A DNA stretch of 64,000 nucleotides, from the IMG/VR virus record IMGVR_UViG_3300015603_000051, positions 1-64,000 of that record. One strand, 5' to 3'. Source of the stretch: a virus. This document shows positions 6,463 to 15,281 of this stretch, piece after piece (within the stretch, counting starts at the first letter, position 1; each line of letters starts with the position of its first letter). A program made the position numbers and the translations under genes. The notes beneath the pieces were generated by a model. That model did not search any database and was not told the origin of the DNA. It saw nothing but the letters and a program-made list of their open reading frames with translations.

Positions 6463-8985
6463 ATGATCGATAAATCCCTCTCCCCCGCGCCACTCGGCCT
6501 TGATGCAATGGAAATGGACAATTTCCCAGAAGACAACCTTGAGGTCGTGATCGAAGGCTCGGACGAAGCCGCCGACGGCAGCATGATGGTCGACCTGACA
6601 GAAGGCGAGAAAACCATAACCCAGTCAATGCGGGACAACGCTCCGCACGGCGCGAATTTGGCCGAGCTGATGGAGGAAGATGCACTCAACCGCCTGTCCT
6701 CCGACCTGCTGGAAGCGATCGATGATGATATCCAGTCGCGCGCGGAGTGGTCCAAAACATACGTGGATGGGCTGAAATTGCTGGGGCTGAAAACGGAAGA
6801 CGTAACCGAGCCGTGGGAAGGGGCGTGTAATGTGACCCACCCGCTGCTGCTGGAGTCAGTCATTCGCTTCCAAGCAGAAACCATCACGGAGACATTCCCT
6901 GCGACCGGTCCTGTCAAGACCCGCATCATTGGCGACCTGACCCCCGAGAAAGAAGCGGCGGGCCGGCGCGTGCAGGCGGACATGAACGAGGAAATTGTTG
7001 ACGTGATGACGGAGTACCGCCTCGAGCATGAGCGCATGCTGCTGAACCTGCCCATCGCGGGCTCGGCGTTCAAGAAGGTGTATCACGATCCACTGCTCGG
7101 GCGTCAGACGTCGATGTTTGTCAGTGCGGAGGACTTCATCGTATCGTACGGTGCGACCGATCTGGAGACTTGCCCACGGTATACATACCGCGCGCGGCGC
7201 ACGCCGGACGAAATTGCACGCCTGCAAGACTCTGGGTTCTATCGCGACGTCGAGTTAGGCGACCCAGTACGTGACAATGAAGACGTACGTGAGCAGAAAG
7301 ACAAGATTTCGGGCATTTATGAGCACAAAGAGTCGCGCCACACCAACTATGAGACGTGCGTTGACCTTGATTTAGAGGGATTTGAGTCAGAAAATGGCAT
7401 TTATCGCCCCTATATCGTCACTACGGACAAAGATTCGGGGGAAATCCTGTCGATTTACCGTAATTACGCGGAAGACGACGCCGAATTTAAGAAAATCTCC
7501 CATTTTGTGCACTATCAGTACGTAACCGGCCTTGGTTTTTACGGTTTTGGCCTGATTCACTTGGTTGGCGGGTTCGCGCAGGGCGCCACATCACTGCTCA
7601 GGCAGCTGGTGGACGCGGGCACGCTGTCGAATCTCCCCGGCGGGCTGAAAACCAAAGGGATGCGCATCAAAGGCGACGACGATCCGATCGCCCCGGGCGA
7701 GTGGCGTGACGTGGACGTACCGAGTGGCGTGTTAAAAGACAACTTGATGGCGCTGCCGTACAAAGAGCCGTCGATGGTGCTGGCTGGCCTGCTGGAGAAG
7801 ATCGTGGCCGACGGGCGCAAGATGGCCGCCGTAGCCGAAATGGATATCGCAGACTTCGACTCCAATTCACCGGTGGGTACGACGCTGGCGCTGCTCGAGC
7901 GCACGCTGAAAGTCATGTCGGCCATCCAAGCGCGCGTGTACGCCTCGATGAAGCAGGAGTTCAAGATTCTGAAGGCGCTGATTAGCGAGTACGGCTCCCC
8001 AGAATATCGATACACCCCAGAAGGTGGCGACCCAGCGACCAAGAAGGCTGACTATGCGCTGGTCGATATCCTGCCGGTAGCAGACCCGAACGCGGCCACC
8101 ATGGCACAGAAGATTGTGCAAATGCAGGCTGTGATCCAGCTTGCCCAGACCGCACCACAGATATACGACTTGCCTGACTTGCACTCCCGCATGCTGGAGA
8201 CAGTGGGCATGAAGAATCTGGAGAAATTGATTCCGGCGCTGAAGGGCATCAACGACCCGATCGATCCTGTGTCAGAGAATATGGCGATCCTGATGGGCAA
8301 GCCGGTCAAAGCGTTCTTGGCGCAGGACCATGAGGCCCATATCGCAGTACACCAAGCAGCAATGCAGGACCCGAAGATCATGGCGATGATGGGGCAGAAC
8401 CCACAGGCGCAGATGATTTTGGCGGCGGGGCAGTCGCACCTCAGCGAGCACATTGCGTATGTCTATCGCAATCAGATCGAAGCCCAACTTGGCACTACCC
8501 TGCCGCCGCCTGACGAGCCGTTACCCGCTGAAATCGAAGTACAGCTGTCGGGGCTTCTGGCGCAGGCCGCCAAGAAGTTGCTTGAAGTCAACAAAGCAGA
8601 AACCCAGCAGCAGCAAGCGGAAGAGTCGGCCAAAGACCCTGTTGTCCAGATGCAACAAAAAGAGCTGGAAATTAAAGAACAGGAAATGCTGAACAAGAAA
8701 GACATGGCAGATAAAGAGCTGCAGCTGAAAGCGACCGCACTGCTGATGAAGAATCAGGAAGGCAAGGACAAGCTGAAGGCCGACCTGATGAAAGCGGGTG
8801 TTCAGGCGATGGGGCAGCACAGCCAGCGCAAGAGCACCGAGAAGATGGGCATGATCGGGCACATCGTCGGCGCCCACAACGAGAAGCAGCGCCTGTCGTC
8901 CCAAGAGCGCGCGCAGCTGAGACAACAAAAGCAACAACAGCAGGCACAGGAAGTTCCATTTACTGAGAAAGGTGGTGACGAATGA
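6463..8985 (+). CDS. Portal protein
   Basis: 840 residues directly after the terminase. Acidic N-terminus (1-85), then a portal-like core with WSKTYVDGLKLLGL, EPWEGACNVTHPLLLESVIRFQA and a long alpha/beta region, typical of podovirus-type portals that form the dodecameric vertex. The C-terminal 150 residues are a charged Gln/Lys/Glu-rich coiled coil (from about residue 715, QQQQAEESAKDP onward), longer than in many portals and possibly a barrel-like extension into the capsid. It overlaps the next small gene by ATGA. Confidence 0.9.
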   Translation: MIDKSLSPAPLGLDAMEMDNFPEDNLEVVIEGSDEAADGSMMVDLTEGEKTITQSMRDNAPHGANLAELMEEDALNRLSSDLLEAIDDDIQSRAEWSKTYVDGLKLLGLKTEDVTEPWEGACNVTHPLLLESVIRFQAETITETFPATGPVKTRIIGDLTPEKEAAGRRVQADMNEEIVDVMTEYRLEHERMLLNLPIAGSAFKKVYHDPLLGRQTSMFVSAEDFIVSYGATDLETCPRYTYRARRTPDEIARLQDSGFYRDVELGDPVRDNEDVREQKDKISGIYEHKESRHTNYETCVDLDLEGFESENGIYRPYIVTTDKDSGEILSIYRNYAEDDAEFKKISHFVHYQYVTGLGFYGFGLIHLVGGFAQGATSLLRQLVDAGTLSNLPGGLKTKGMRIKGDDDPIAPGEWRDVDVPSGVLKDNLMALPYKEPSMVLAGLLEKIVADGRKMAAVAEMDIADFDSNSPVGTTLALLERTLKVMSAIQARVYASMKQEFKILKALISEYGSPEYRYTPEGGDPATKKADYALVDILPVADPNAATMAQKIVQMQAVIQLAQTAPQIYDLPDLHSRMLETVGMKNLEKLIPALKGINDPIDPVSENMAILMGKPVKAFLAQDHEAHIAVHQAAMQDPKIMAMMGQNPQAQMILAAGQSHLSEHIAYVYRNQIEAQLGTTLPPPDEPLPAEIEVQLSGLLAQAAKKLLEVNKAETQQQQAEESAKDPVVQMQQKELEIKEQEMLNKKDMADKELQLKATALLMKNQEGKDKLKADLMKAGVQAMGQHSQRKSTEKMGMIGHIVGAHNEKQRLSSQERAQLRQQKQQQQAQEVPFTEKGGDE

Positions 8986-9170
8986 TCTATATGTTTGACG
9001 CCCGGGTGAAGGCTGCAGTGAGCGCAGATATTGCCAACATCACTGCCCAGCTGTCTGAAGGGCACGCCCAGAGTTATGAAGAGTATAAGTTTAAGGTAGG
9101 TATCCTGCGGGGGCTACGTATGGCCCTGCAGAGCCTCGACGAAATCGCAATCACACTCAAAGACCAATAG
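8982..9170 (+). CDS. Small helical protein between portal and GroES-like gene
   Basis: 62 residues, ATG overlapping the portal stop (ATGA), so probably translationally coupled. Two amphipathic helices (RVKAAVSADIANITAQL and ILRGLRMALQSLDEIAITL). No known domain. A head-assembly accessory or structural role is suggested only by position. Confidence 0.75.
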   Translation: MIYMFDARVKAAVSADIANITAQLSEGHAQSYEEYKFKVGILRGLRMALQSLDEIAITLKDQ

Positions 9171-9179
9171 GAGAAGACC

Positions 9180-9329
9180 ATGGCAACGAAGAAAGAAAAA
9201 CCAGAAGTATCTGTTGAAAACGTATTAGCAGGTTTGATGGAAGAAGTTCTGCAGGCAGTGGAATATGCAAACGACGAAGTAAAGCACACGATCAGGGCGC
9301 TCGTTGCCAAGATCAAAACACACCTATAA
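9180..9329 (+). CDS. 49-residue helical protein
   Basis: MATKKEKPEVSVENVLAGLM... ending KIKTHL, ATG at 9180 with AGGAG eight bases upstream and TAA at 9327-9329. It is tightly packed between two late genes. Charged N-terminus followed by one long helix. Unknown function. Confidence 0.75.
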   Translation: MATKKEKPEVSVENVLAGLMEEVLQAVEYANDEVKHTIRALVAKIKTHL

Positions 9330-9344
9330 TTTTTTGGAGGAACA

Positions 9345-9716
9345 ATGGATAAGAAAGAACTGAGCCAGCAGGAACTTGAAGACGCGCTTCCAAAGCCGTC
9401 TGGCCACAAGATGCTTGTTGCTCTGCCGAAAGTAGCTGACACATTCGATGGTTCGATAATTCAAAAAATTGATTCGACCAAGAATGCTGAAACCATTACC
9501 TCGGTAGTGGCACTCGTACTGGACCTCGGACCAGATGCATATCAAGACAAAGAGCGGTTCCCGTCCGGCCCATGGTGCAAAGCAGGCGATTACGTCCTGA
9601 TGCGCCCATACCAAGGCACGCGGTTCCACCTCAACGGACAAGAGTTTCGTATTGTAAATGACGACGCTGTGGACGGAACCGTAGCGGACCCGAAAGGGTA
9701 TAACCGTGCTGGATAA
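9345..9716 (+). CDS. GroES-like co-chaperonin
   Basis: 123 residues. The segment from residue 18 (PSGHKMLVALPKVADTFDG) to about 110 has the GroES pattern: an initial beta strand, a mobile-loop-like insert (KIDSTKNAETITS), VVALVLDLGPDAY, then KAGDYVLMRPYQGTRFHLNGQEFRIVNDDAV. It would cap host GroEL and assist folding of the capsid protein, as T4 gp31 and related phage Cpn10 proteins do. Placement between portal and scaffold/capsid genes supports a head-folding role. No GroEL gene is present. Ribosome site GGAGG. Confidence 0.8.
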   Translation: MDKKELSQQELEDALPKPSGHKMLVALPKVADTFDGSIIQKIDSTKNAETITSVVALVLDLGPDAYQDKERFPSGPWCKAGDYVLMRPYQGTRFHLNGQEFRIVNDDAVDGTVADPKGYNRAG

Positions 9717-10377
9717 GCGCTGTTACACATGCAAAGAAGTTAAGCCTGTTGCATCTTTCAGTAAGTGCAGCAGAGAGAAAGACGGGCTTAATGGTCGCTG
9801 TAAGGCATGCGTAAAGGTAAATATCAATAGGGTAAAGGCTGCGGAAAAATATGTACCTGCAGAAAAAGCGTGCACTTGTTGTAAAAAAGTAAAGTGCAGC
9901 AGTGAATTTTACCCGAGCAGAGTGACTTCTACAGGGATATCGTCAGAGTGCAAGGATTGTAGCGTCCGTAGAGCATCTATGTATCAGGCAGCAAATAAGC
10001 ATCAGTGCAACGCTAGAAAATTTAAGTGGAGTGCGGCGAACCCGGAAAAGAGGGCAAAAGCATCGTCCGAATTTACGGCGCGTAATAAGCCCTACTACGC
10101 GGCAGCAACTAGCAAATATAGATATACAAAATCTAACGCAGCTCCACCGTGGCTTACTGAGTGCGATTTGTGGATGATACAAGAAGCGTATGACTTAGCG
10201 AAGTTGCGTGAGCATATGCTGGGGGGCAAGTGGGAAGTTGACCACATTGTACCAATACAAGGGAAGACGGTAAGTGGATTACACGTACCGTGGAACTTGC
10301 AGGTAATACCTATGAATGTTAATAGGCGAAAAAGTAACAAATTAGAAGTTGAATCTCGTGGATATTCCCGCGCTTAA
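9706..10377 (+). CDS. Free-standing HNH homing endonuclease with zinc ribbons
   Basis: 223 residues from GTG 9706, overlapping the GroES-like gene by 11 bases with GAAAGGG upstream. Two N-terminal Cys modules (CYTCKEVKP...CKACVK; CTCCKKVK...CKDC), a basic linker, then an HNH core: WEVDHIVPIQGKTVSGLHVPWNLQVI and NRRKSNKLE. It interrupts the order GroES-like gene then scaffold and is more A/T-rich in codon use than its neighbours, consistent with a transferred homing gene. It would cut near its own insertion site in phages lacking it. Confidence 0.85.
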   Translation: MLDKRCYTCKEVKPVASFSKCSREKDGLNGRCKACVKVNINRVKAAEKYVPAEKACTCCKKVKCSSEFYPSRVTSTGISSECKDCSVRRASMYQAANKHQCNARKFKWSAANPEKRAKASSEFTARNKPYYAAATSKYRYTKSNAAPPWLTECDLWMIQEAYDLAKLREHMLGGKWEVDHIVPIQGKTVSGLHVPWNLQVIPMNVNRRKSNKLEVESRGYSRA

Positions 10378-10388
10378 AGGAGAAAAAT

Positions 10389-11345
10389 ATGGACCCAGAA
10401 AACTTAGTAGAAGACAACACGGAAGTGGAAGTTTCCATTGTTGACGATACGCCTGTCGAAGACAGGAACCGAAAACCGTTAGACCATGATGCTTTGGCTA
10501 AAGATGACGAAGCGGAGCAGTACAGTGCCGGCGTCAAGAAGCGGATGGGAGAGCTGCGTCGCCAAGCCCACGAAGAACGCCGTGTAAAAGAAGCGGCCAT
10601 GCGTGAGCGTGACGAGGCAATTAGCTTCGCTAAGCGAGTCGCTGCGGAGTCGGGTGTCCTGAAGAAAAGGCTTACTCATGGCGAGGCAAGTTACGCCGGT
10701 GAAGTGAAGTCGAAAGCGGAAACCACGATCGAAATGGCCAAGCGGAGGTACAAAGACGCGTACGAATCAGGTGACGCGGACAAGATGGCTGAAGCGCAAG
10801 AAGACCTCACAAATGCAACAATTGCGAAGTCTAATGCTGAAAAATGGCAAAATCATGCGAATCAGCAAGTAAATGCTTTACAAGAAGACACTAATGATGT
10901 ATATATACCACAAACGCGTCAAGAAAGTCCTAGACAAGCGCCGGTAGATACACGAGCGAGTGATTGGGCCAGCGAGAATGAGTGGTTTGGGTCTGAACCT
11001 GAAATGACTTCATTAGCGTACGGCGTGCACGAAAAGTTACTTAAAGCAGGTATTCATCCCGATGCGGATGCTGACGAGTATTACGAGGCAATCAACTCAG
11101 CAATGAGAAAACGATTCCCGGAATATTCTTGGTCTGATTCTGAAACAGGACAGACAACCACGAAACACAAACAGGCTGCCCAGCCTGCTGCCAAAAAACC
11201 CATGACTAATGTTGCACCTGTGACTCGTTCGAGCGCAGGCAAAAACAAAGTTGTGCTGACCAGAACGCAAGTCAGTCTTGCGGAGAAGTTCGGACTTACT
11301 CCAGAACAGTATGCCCGCGAACTTATTAAATTGAATGGAGCTTAA
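10389..11345 (+). CDS. Capsid scaffolding protein
   Basis: 318 residues immediately before the head genes. Acidic N-terminus, long charged coiled coil (about residues 50-160, ELRRQAHEERRVKEAAMRERDEA...), flexible Gln/Pro-rich middle, and a basic C-terminus ending EKFGLTPEQYARELIKLNG, the usual capsid-binding helix position. Size, charge pattern and gene order fit a scaffold that guides prohead assembly and is removed before packaging. No protease is visible next to it. Confidence 0.75.
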   Translation: MDPENLVEDNTEVEVSIVDDTPVEDRNRKPLDHDALAKDDEAEQYSAGVKKRMGELRRQAHEERRVKEAAMRERDEAISFAKRVAAESGVLKKRLTHGEASYAGEVKSKAETTIEMAKRRYKDAYESGDADKMAEAQEDLTNATIAKSNAEKWQNHANQQVNALQEDTNDVYIPQTRQESPRQAPVDTRASDWASENEWFGSEPEMTSLAYGVHEKLLKAGIHPDADADEYYEAINSAMRKRFPEYSWSDSETGQTTTKHKQAAQPAAKKPMTNVAPVTRSSAGKNKVVLTRTQVSLAEKFGLTPEQYARELIKLNGA

Positions 11346-11347
11346 TC

Positions 11348-11800
11348 ATGACCACTAACCGTACCCCCCGTGATTTAACTACGCGTGAAAAAAGTACGAG
11401 GCCAGCATCTTGGCAAGTGCCTGATACGCTCCCGACACCGACTCCGCAGGAAGGTTGGGTGTTTCGCTGGATTAGGTCTGCAACACTAGGCCAAGCTGAC
11501 CCGACGAACATACATCGTTCACGTCGTGAAGGCTGGGAACCGGTCCGAGCAGAAGACCATCCAGAAATCGCCATTATGGGTCTTGGCGCGCAGCATAAGG
11601 ATGCAGGGATTGAAGTTGGCGGGTTGATTCTTTGTAAAGCCCCAGCCGAGTTTATGCAGCAACGCGCTGCGCACTATTCTCAGCTTACGGAACAGCAAAC
11701 ACTAGCCGTCGACAACAACCTGATGAAAGAAAACGATCCGCGCATGCCTCTGTTTTCAGAACGCAAGTCGTCAACCTCGTTTGGTAATGGCACCAAGTAA
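11348..11800 (+). CDS. Conserved phage head-region protein
   Basis: 150 residues, starting two bases after the scaffold stop. Features: basic Thr/Arg-rich N-terminus, GWVFRWIRSATLGQADPTN and RREGWEPVRAEDHPE, which recur in phage proteins encoded between scaffold and capsid genes. No enzyme motif. A minor head protein or assembly factor is the likely role, from context. Confidence 0.65.
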   Translation: MTTNRTPRDLTTREKSTRPASWQVPDTLPTPTPQEGWVFRWIRSATLGQADPTNIHRSRREGWEPVRAEDHPEIAIMGLGAQHKDAGIEVGGLILCKAPAEFMQQRAAHYSQLTEQQTLAVDNNLMKENDPRMPLFSERKSSTSFGNGTK

Positions 11801-11832
11801 TTGGGGCTCCCTTTAATAGATAGGAGAATGAT

Positions 11833-12435
11833 ATGAGTGCTACTGCAGCTCCGTACGGCCTGAAGCCCGTCGGACTCATTGGTGGTCAACCGTATACCGG
11901 AGCTTTCCGGGAATACAAGATGACTGTCAATTCCGCGACCGGTATTTTTAACGGCGACATTGTTGGCCTGAAAGCCGGCCAACCAACCGCAGGTGCCGCA
12001 TCGCCTACGACCACCATCAGCGACAACACCCCAATCGGTGTTTGCGTCGGTGTTCGTTATGTGACCCCGGGCCTGAAACAACCAATGCACGCACAGTTCT
12101 TGCCTGCAGGTGCCATCACTGCTGGCTACACAGATGTGTTCATCAAAATCGTCGATGATCCAGATGTTGTATTCATGGTGCAAGGTGCTGGTTCCATTGA
12201 TCGTGCTGATATTGGCTTGAATGCTGCGCTGGGTAACTTTGGCGCTGGTTCTACCGTTACTGGCAACTCGAAGATCAACCTCGTCGATCCTGCTGCAACC
12301 AACACCCTCGCGATGCGTGTGGTAGATGTTGTGGACAATATCGGCAACGGTTCGGTCCCCGGTGATGCTTACACTGATGTGCTCGTTAAATTTAACGTCG
12401 GCGTCCATCAGTATAACGTCGTTCTTGGCCAATAA
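11833..12435 (+). CDS. Putative head decoration/structural protein
   Basis: 200 residues, AGGAG upstream, directly before the major capsid gene. Gly/Ala/Val-rich with predicted beta strands throughout and no charged coiled coil (YGLKPVGLIGGQPYTGAFREY, FNGDIVGLKAG, IGVCVGVRYV). This composition and position fit a capsid-surface or head-completion protein. I do not recognise a named family. Confidence 0.6.
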   Translation: MSATAAPYGLKPVGLIGGQPYTGAFREYKMTVNSATGIFNGDIVGLKAGQPTAGAASPTTTISDNTPIGVCVGVRYVTPGLKQPMHAQFLPAGAITAGYTDVFIKIVDDPDVVFMVQGAGSIDRADIGLNAALGNFGAGSTVTGNSKINLVDPAATNTLAMRVVDVVDNIGNGSVPGDAYTDVLVKFNVGVHQYNVVLGQ

Positions 12436-12447
12436 AGGAGAATACTC

Positions 12448-13359
12448 ATGGCTGCTATTAGTCGTTCGCAATTACTGAAGGAACTCCTGCCGGGACTGAA
12501 CGCCCTGTTTGGTATGGAGTACAACCGTTATGCTGAAGAGCATAAGGAAATCTATTCGATCGAAAAATCGGATCGCTCCTTCGAAGAAGAAGTAAAACTG
12601 TCCGGTTTCGGTGCTGCGCCTACCAAGGCTGAAGGCGCTGGAATCTCCTACGATTCCGCACAGGAAGCGTTCACCGCTCGCTACACACATGAAACCATCG
12701 CCCTTGGCTTTGCGATTACTGAAGAAGCAGTCGAAGATAACCTCTACGATTCGCTGTCAGCTCGCTACACCAAAGCGCTGGCCCGTGCCATGGCCTACAC
12801 CAAGCAAGTCAAAGCTGCGTCCTTACTGAACAACGCGTTCAGTGGTTCGTACTTGATGGGTGACGGCGTGGCTCTGTGTTCGGTATCCCATCCAACCGTC
12901 GGCGGCGCCGTAAACGCCAATACCCCGTCGGTGCAGGCAGACTTGAATGAGACTTCGCTGGAAGCAGCAATCATCCAAATCGCCGGCTGGAAGGACGAGC
13001 GTGGTCTATTGATCGCTGCTAAACCAGTGAAATTGATTCTCCCACCTGCGCTTCAGTTCGTTGCAACTCGCTTGCTGCAAACCGAAGGCCGCGTAGGTAC
13101 GGCAGACAATGATCTGAACGCACTGAAAACCAATGGCGCCATCCCCGGCGGCTATTCCATCAACCACTGGCTGACAGACACCAACGCTTGGTTTATCAAA
13201 ACCGACGTTCCAAACGGCGCCAAAATGTTTGAGCGCGTGAAGTTGGCTCAATCGATGGACGGTGATTTTGATACCGGCAATGTAAGATATAAAGCTCGCG
13301 AGCGTTATAGCTTCGGTATCTCCGATCCGCTGGCCATGTGGGGTTCGTCAGGTAGCTAA
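12448..13359 (+). CDS. Major capsid protein
   Basis: 303 residues, ribosome site AGGAG. The sequence suggests an HK97-like capsid protein: N-terminal helix (ISRSQLLKELLPGLNALFG), YDSAQEAFTARYTHETIALGFAITEEAVEDN as E-loop/spine region, ARAMAYTKQVKAASLLNNAF as long spine helix, and LILPPALQFVATRLLQ with WFIKTDVPNGAKMFER in the A- and P-domains. It follows scaffold and decoration-like genes and is followed by a strong terminator, which fits high expression. The fold assignment is by pattern, not alignment. Confidence 0.85.
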   Translation: MAAISRSQLLKELLPGLNALFGMEYNRYAEEHKEIYSIEKSDRSFEEEVKLSGFGAAPTKAEGAGISYDSAQEAFTARYTHETIALGFAITEEAVEDNLYDSLSARYTKALARAMAYTKQVKAASLLNNAFSGSYLMGDGVALCSVSHPTVGGAVNANTPSVQADLNETSLEAAIIQIAGWKDERGLLIAAKPVKLILPPALQFVATRLLQTEGRVGTADNDLNALKTNGAIPGGYSINHWLTDTNAWFIKTDVPNGAKMFERVKLAQSMDGDFDTGNVRYKARERYSFGISDPLAMWGSSGS

Positions 13360-13387
13360 TAAGTCTTTAGTATTTAAAGGACTGTTT

Positions 13388-13411
13388 AAACCGCCCTTCG
13401 GGGCGGTTTTT
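13388..13411 (+). terminator. Rho-independent terminator after the capsid gene
   Basis: CCGCCC-TTCG-GGGCGG stem-loop, extended by AAA/TTT pairing, followed by a T run. It separates the head operon from the tail genes. Confidence 0.92.
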
Positions 13412-13438
13412 ATTTGTGTGTTACACCGCATAAATTTA

Positions 13439-13467
13439 TTGACAAAATGAGTTAATACACGTATAAG
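13439..13467 (+). promoter_or_regulatory. Rightward sigma70 promoter for connector/tail genes
   Basis: TTGACA (13439-13444), 17-base spacer, TATAAG (13462-13467). It follows the capsid terminator and precedes the gene at 13548 by about 75 bases. Confidence 0.85.
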
Positions 13468-13547
13468 TATTTTAACGCTCAGACTGCTTAACCTAAGCAG
13501 ACTCGGTAGTAGACTGAGCCCCTACAACACTACCAAAGGAAATTATC

Positions 13548-13799
13548 ATGTCTAGGTCTACGTTCTCAGGACCAGTCGCGCCCACAAATGGCTTCGAAGG
13601 CAACCTCACAGGCAATGTCGCCGGTGTAGTAACCCCTTCAATCTCCACCATCGCAGCCCTTCCCGCAGCCGCAGCAGGCAATGCTGGTCAAATTCGCCTT
13701 GTTAGCGACGCTGTTAGTGGCGCAGCTGCTACGCCTGTTGTATCTACCGGTGCAGCATGGATTGACCTGATTACAGGCATCGCTGCTACTGCAACCTAA
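13548..13799 (+). CDS. Small Gly/Ala-rich virion protein
   Basis: 83 residues, first gene after the internal promoter, with AAAGGAAATT upstream. Pattern FSGPVAPTNGFEGNLTGNVAGVV followed by PSISTIAALPAAAAGNAGQIRLVSD, a low-complexity beta-type sequence often encoded beside phage head-tail genes. A structural role is likely from context. Confidence 0.65.
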   Translation: MSRSTFSGPVAPTNGFEGNLTGNVAGVVTPSISTIAALPAAAAGNAGQIRLVSDAVSGAAATPVVSTGAAWIDLITGIAATAT

Positions 13800-13811
13800 T
13801 AGGAGAACGAC

Positions 13812-14132
13812 ATGAGTTCGTTTTCTGAAACAATTACCGCAAATGGTGCCACTCCAGTTCTAGGGAAGTGGTTCGCGCTGGATTCAAAGCAACCGTCATG
13901 TGAAGTGGGCATTGGTTGCACTGTGACAGGGACCGTCACTTACGCCGTCGAGCACACCTACGACGATGTTTTGAATCCTTCCGTTACGCCTGTTGCGTTT
14001 ACTCACGCGACGATAACCGGCAAATCTGCCGCGTTTGAAGGTTCCTACTCGACCCCCGTAAAAGCGTTTCGTGTAAAAACGACTGCTGGCACAGGGACGG
14101 TGACAATCAAAGCAGTTCAATTTGGAGTCTGA
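13812..14132 (+). CDS. Small beta-rich structural protein
   Basis: 106 residues, AGGAG upstream. The alternation of Thr/Val/Gly suggests a beta-sandwich (CEVGIGCTVTGTVTYAVEHTYDD, then KAFRVKTTAGTGTVTIKAVQFGV). Similar small proteins occur near phage head-completion genes. No enzymatic motif. Confidence 0.65.
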   Translation: MSSFSETITANGATPVLGKWFALDSKQPSCEVGIGCTVTGTVTYAVEHTYDDVLNPSVTPVAFTHATITGKSAAFEGSYSTPVKAFRVKTTAGTGTVTIKAVQFGV

Positions 14133-14133
14133 T

Positions 14134-14556
14134 ATGGCCACAAAGAAACCTAACCCATTCATGAAAATGATCGCGGAAAAGAAAGACAAAGCAGGCGACA
14201 AAAAAGCCGGCTTGAAAGAAGGTAGCAAGAAGGACATGGCTACTGACAAAAAGAAGGGCTTCGCTGCTGGCGGAGGCGTACCACCAATGCCGCCTAGCCC
14301 TGCTGGCGGGCGCGCGTTCCCCGGGGTAGGTCGCGGGATGGCTCCCTCCAGCCCCAGTCGCCCTAGTTTTTCTAGTTCTCCGCGTCCGTCAGCACCCCCC
14401 GCACCTCCTGCTGGCGGCGCACCTACTGCGCCCCTCCGTCCGAGCTGGTCATCCCCCAGTTCAGGCAGCGCGCTAATAGGGAAGAAGGTAGGCGCTGTGG
14501 GAATGGGAATGGGCATGAAAAAAGGCGGCAAGGTAAAGGCAAAAGGTAAGTGCTAA
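14134..14556 (+). CDS. Lys- and Pro/Gly-rich low-complexity protein
   Basis: Start set at ATG 14134, preceded by TTTGGAG, giving 140 residues; an in-frame codon at 14122 lies inside that ribosome site. The N-terminal 45 residues are Lys-rich, the middle is Pro/Ser/Ala-rich, and the C-terminus is GMGMGMKKGGKVKAKGKC. Probably disordered and possibly DNA-contacting inside the head; function unknown. A terminator follows. Confidence 0.7.
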   Translation: MATKKPNPFMKMIAEKKDKAGDKKAGLKEGSKKDMATDKKKGFAAGGGVPPMPPSPAGGRAFPGVGRGMAPSSPSRPSFSSSPRPSAPPAPPAGGAPTAPLRPSWSSPSSGSALIGKKVGAVGMGMGMKKGGKVKAKGKC

Positions 14557-14560
14557 ACAA

Positions 14561-14586
14561 GCGGGGGATTCGTCCCCCGTCTTTTT
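14561..14586 (+). terminator. Rho-independent terminator
   Basis: CGGGGGA-TTCG-TCCCCCG stem-loop followed by TCTTTTT. It lies only about 12 bases before the next gene, so it probably attenuates rather than ends late transcription. Confidence 0.85.
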
Positions 14587-14597
14587 AAGGGAACGTG

Positions 14598-15281
14598 ATG
14601 GCTACAGCGACGTACACGATGGACCTAGCAGAAATCATTGAAGAGGCTTTCGAGCGCGCTTCGGGCGGTACACGCGAGCTGCGTTCCGGGTACGACTACA
14701 AGACAGCAAAGCGCTCACTGAACATGCTGATGATGGAGTGGGCGAACCGCGGATTAAATTTATGGACTTTCGAAGAAGGCTCAGTCGCGCTCGTACAGGG
14801 CACAAGTGCCTACGTCATGCCAGCGGACACCGTGGACTTGATCGAGTTTTCTATCCGGCAGAATGAAGGCACGACCAATCAGACCGACCTACCGATGCAG
14901 CGAGTATCCGTTTCTACGCATGCGGCGATACCAAACAAGCTAGTGCAAGGGCGCCCGACACAGGTGTTCGTGCAGAGGGGCGTAACCGCCCCCACAGTCA
15001 ACGTATGGCCCATCCCTGACACAAACACCTACAAGCTGGTGTACTGGCGCCTACGGCGCATACAGGACGCTGGTGAGACGGGTGCCGCGACAATGGATGT
15101 ACCGTTTAGATTCGTACCTGCGATGGTCGCTGGGCTGGCGTTTCATATCGCCCAGAAAATTCCACAAGGTGAGGCTCGCGCGCAGCTGCTGAACGCAGCT
15201 TATGAGCAGGCGTTTTCTCTGGCGGCAGATGAAGATCGCGATAGGTCAACCATCCGATTTGTCCCAAGGATACGGCGATGA
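14598..15281 (+). CDS. P22 gp4-like head-tail adaptor
   Basis: Start taken at ATG 14598 (AAGGGA upstream; a GTG lies one codon before), 227 residues. The pattern DLAEIIEEAFERASG...SGYDYKTAKRSLNMLMMEWANRGLNLWTFEEG is characteristic of the gp4/connector family that binds beneath the portal ring and seals packaged DNA. The rest is beta-rich with a helical C-terminus. It overlaps the next gene by ATGA. Confidence 0.8.
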   Translation: MATATYTMDLAEIIEEAFERASGGTRELRSGYDYKTAKRSLNMLMMEWANRGLNLWTFEEGSVALVQGTSAYVMPADTVDLIEFSIRQNEGTTNQTDLPMQRVSVSTHAAIPNKLVQGRPTQVFVQRGVTAPTVNVWPIPDTNTYKLVYWRLRRIQDAGETGAATMDVPFRFVPAMVAGLAFHIAQKIPQGEARAQLLNAAYEQAFSLAADEDRDRSTIRFVPRIRR

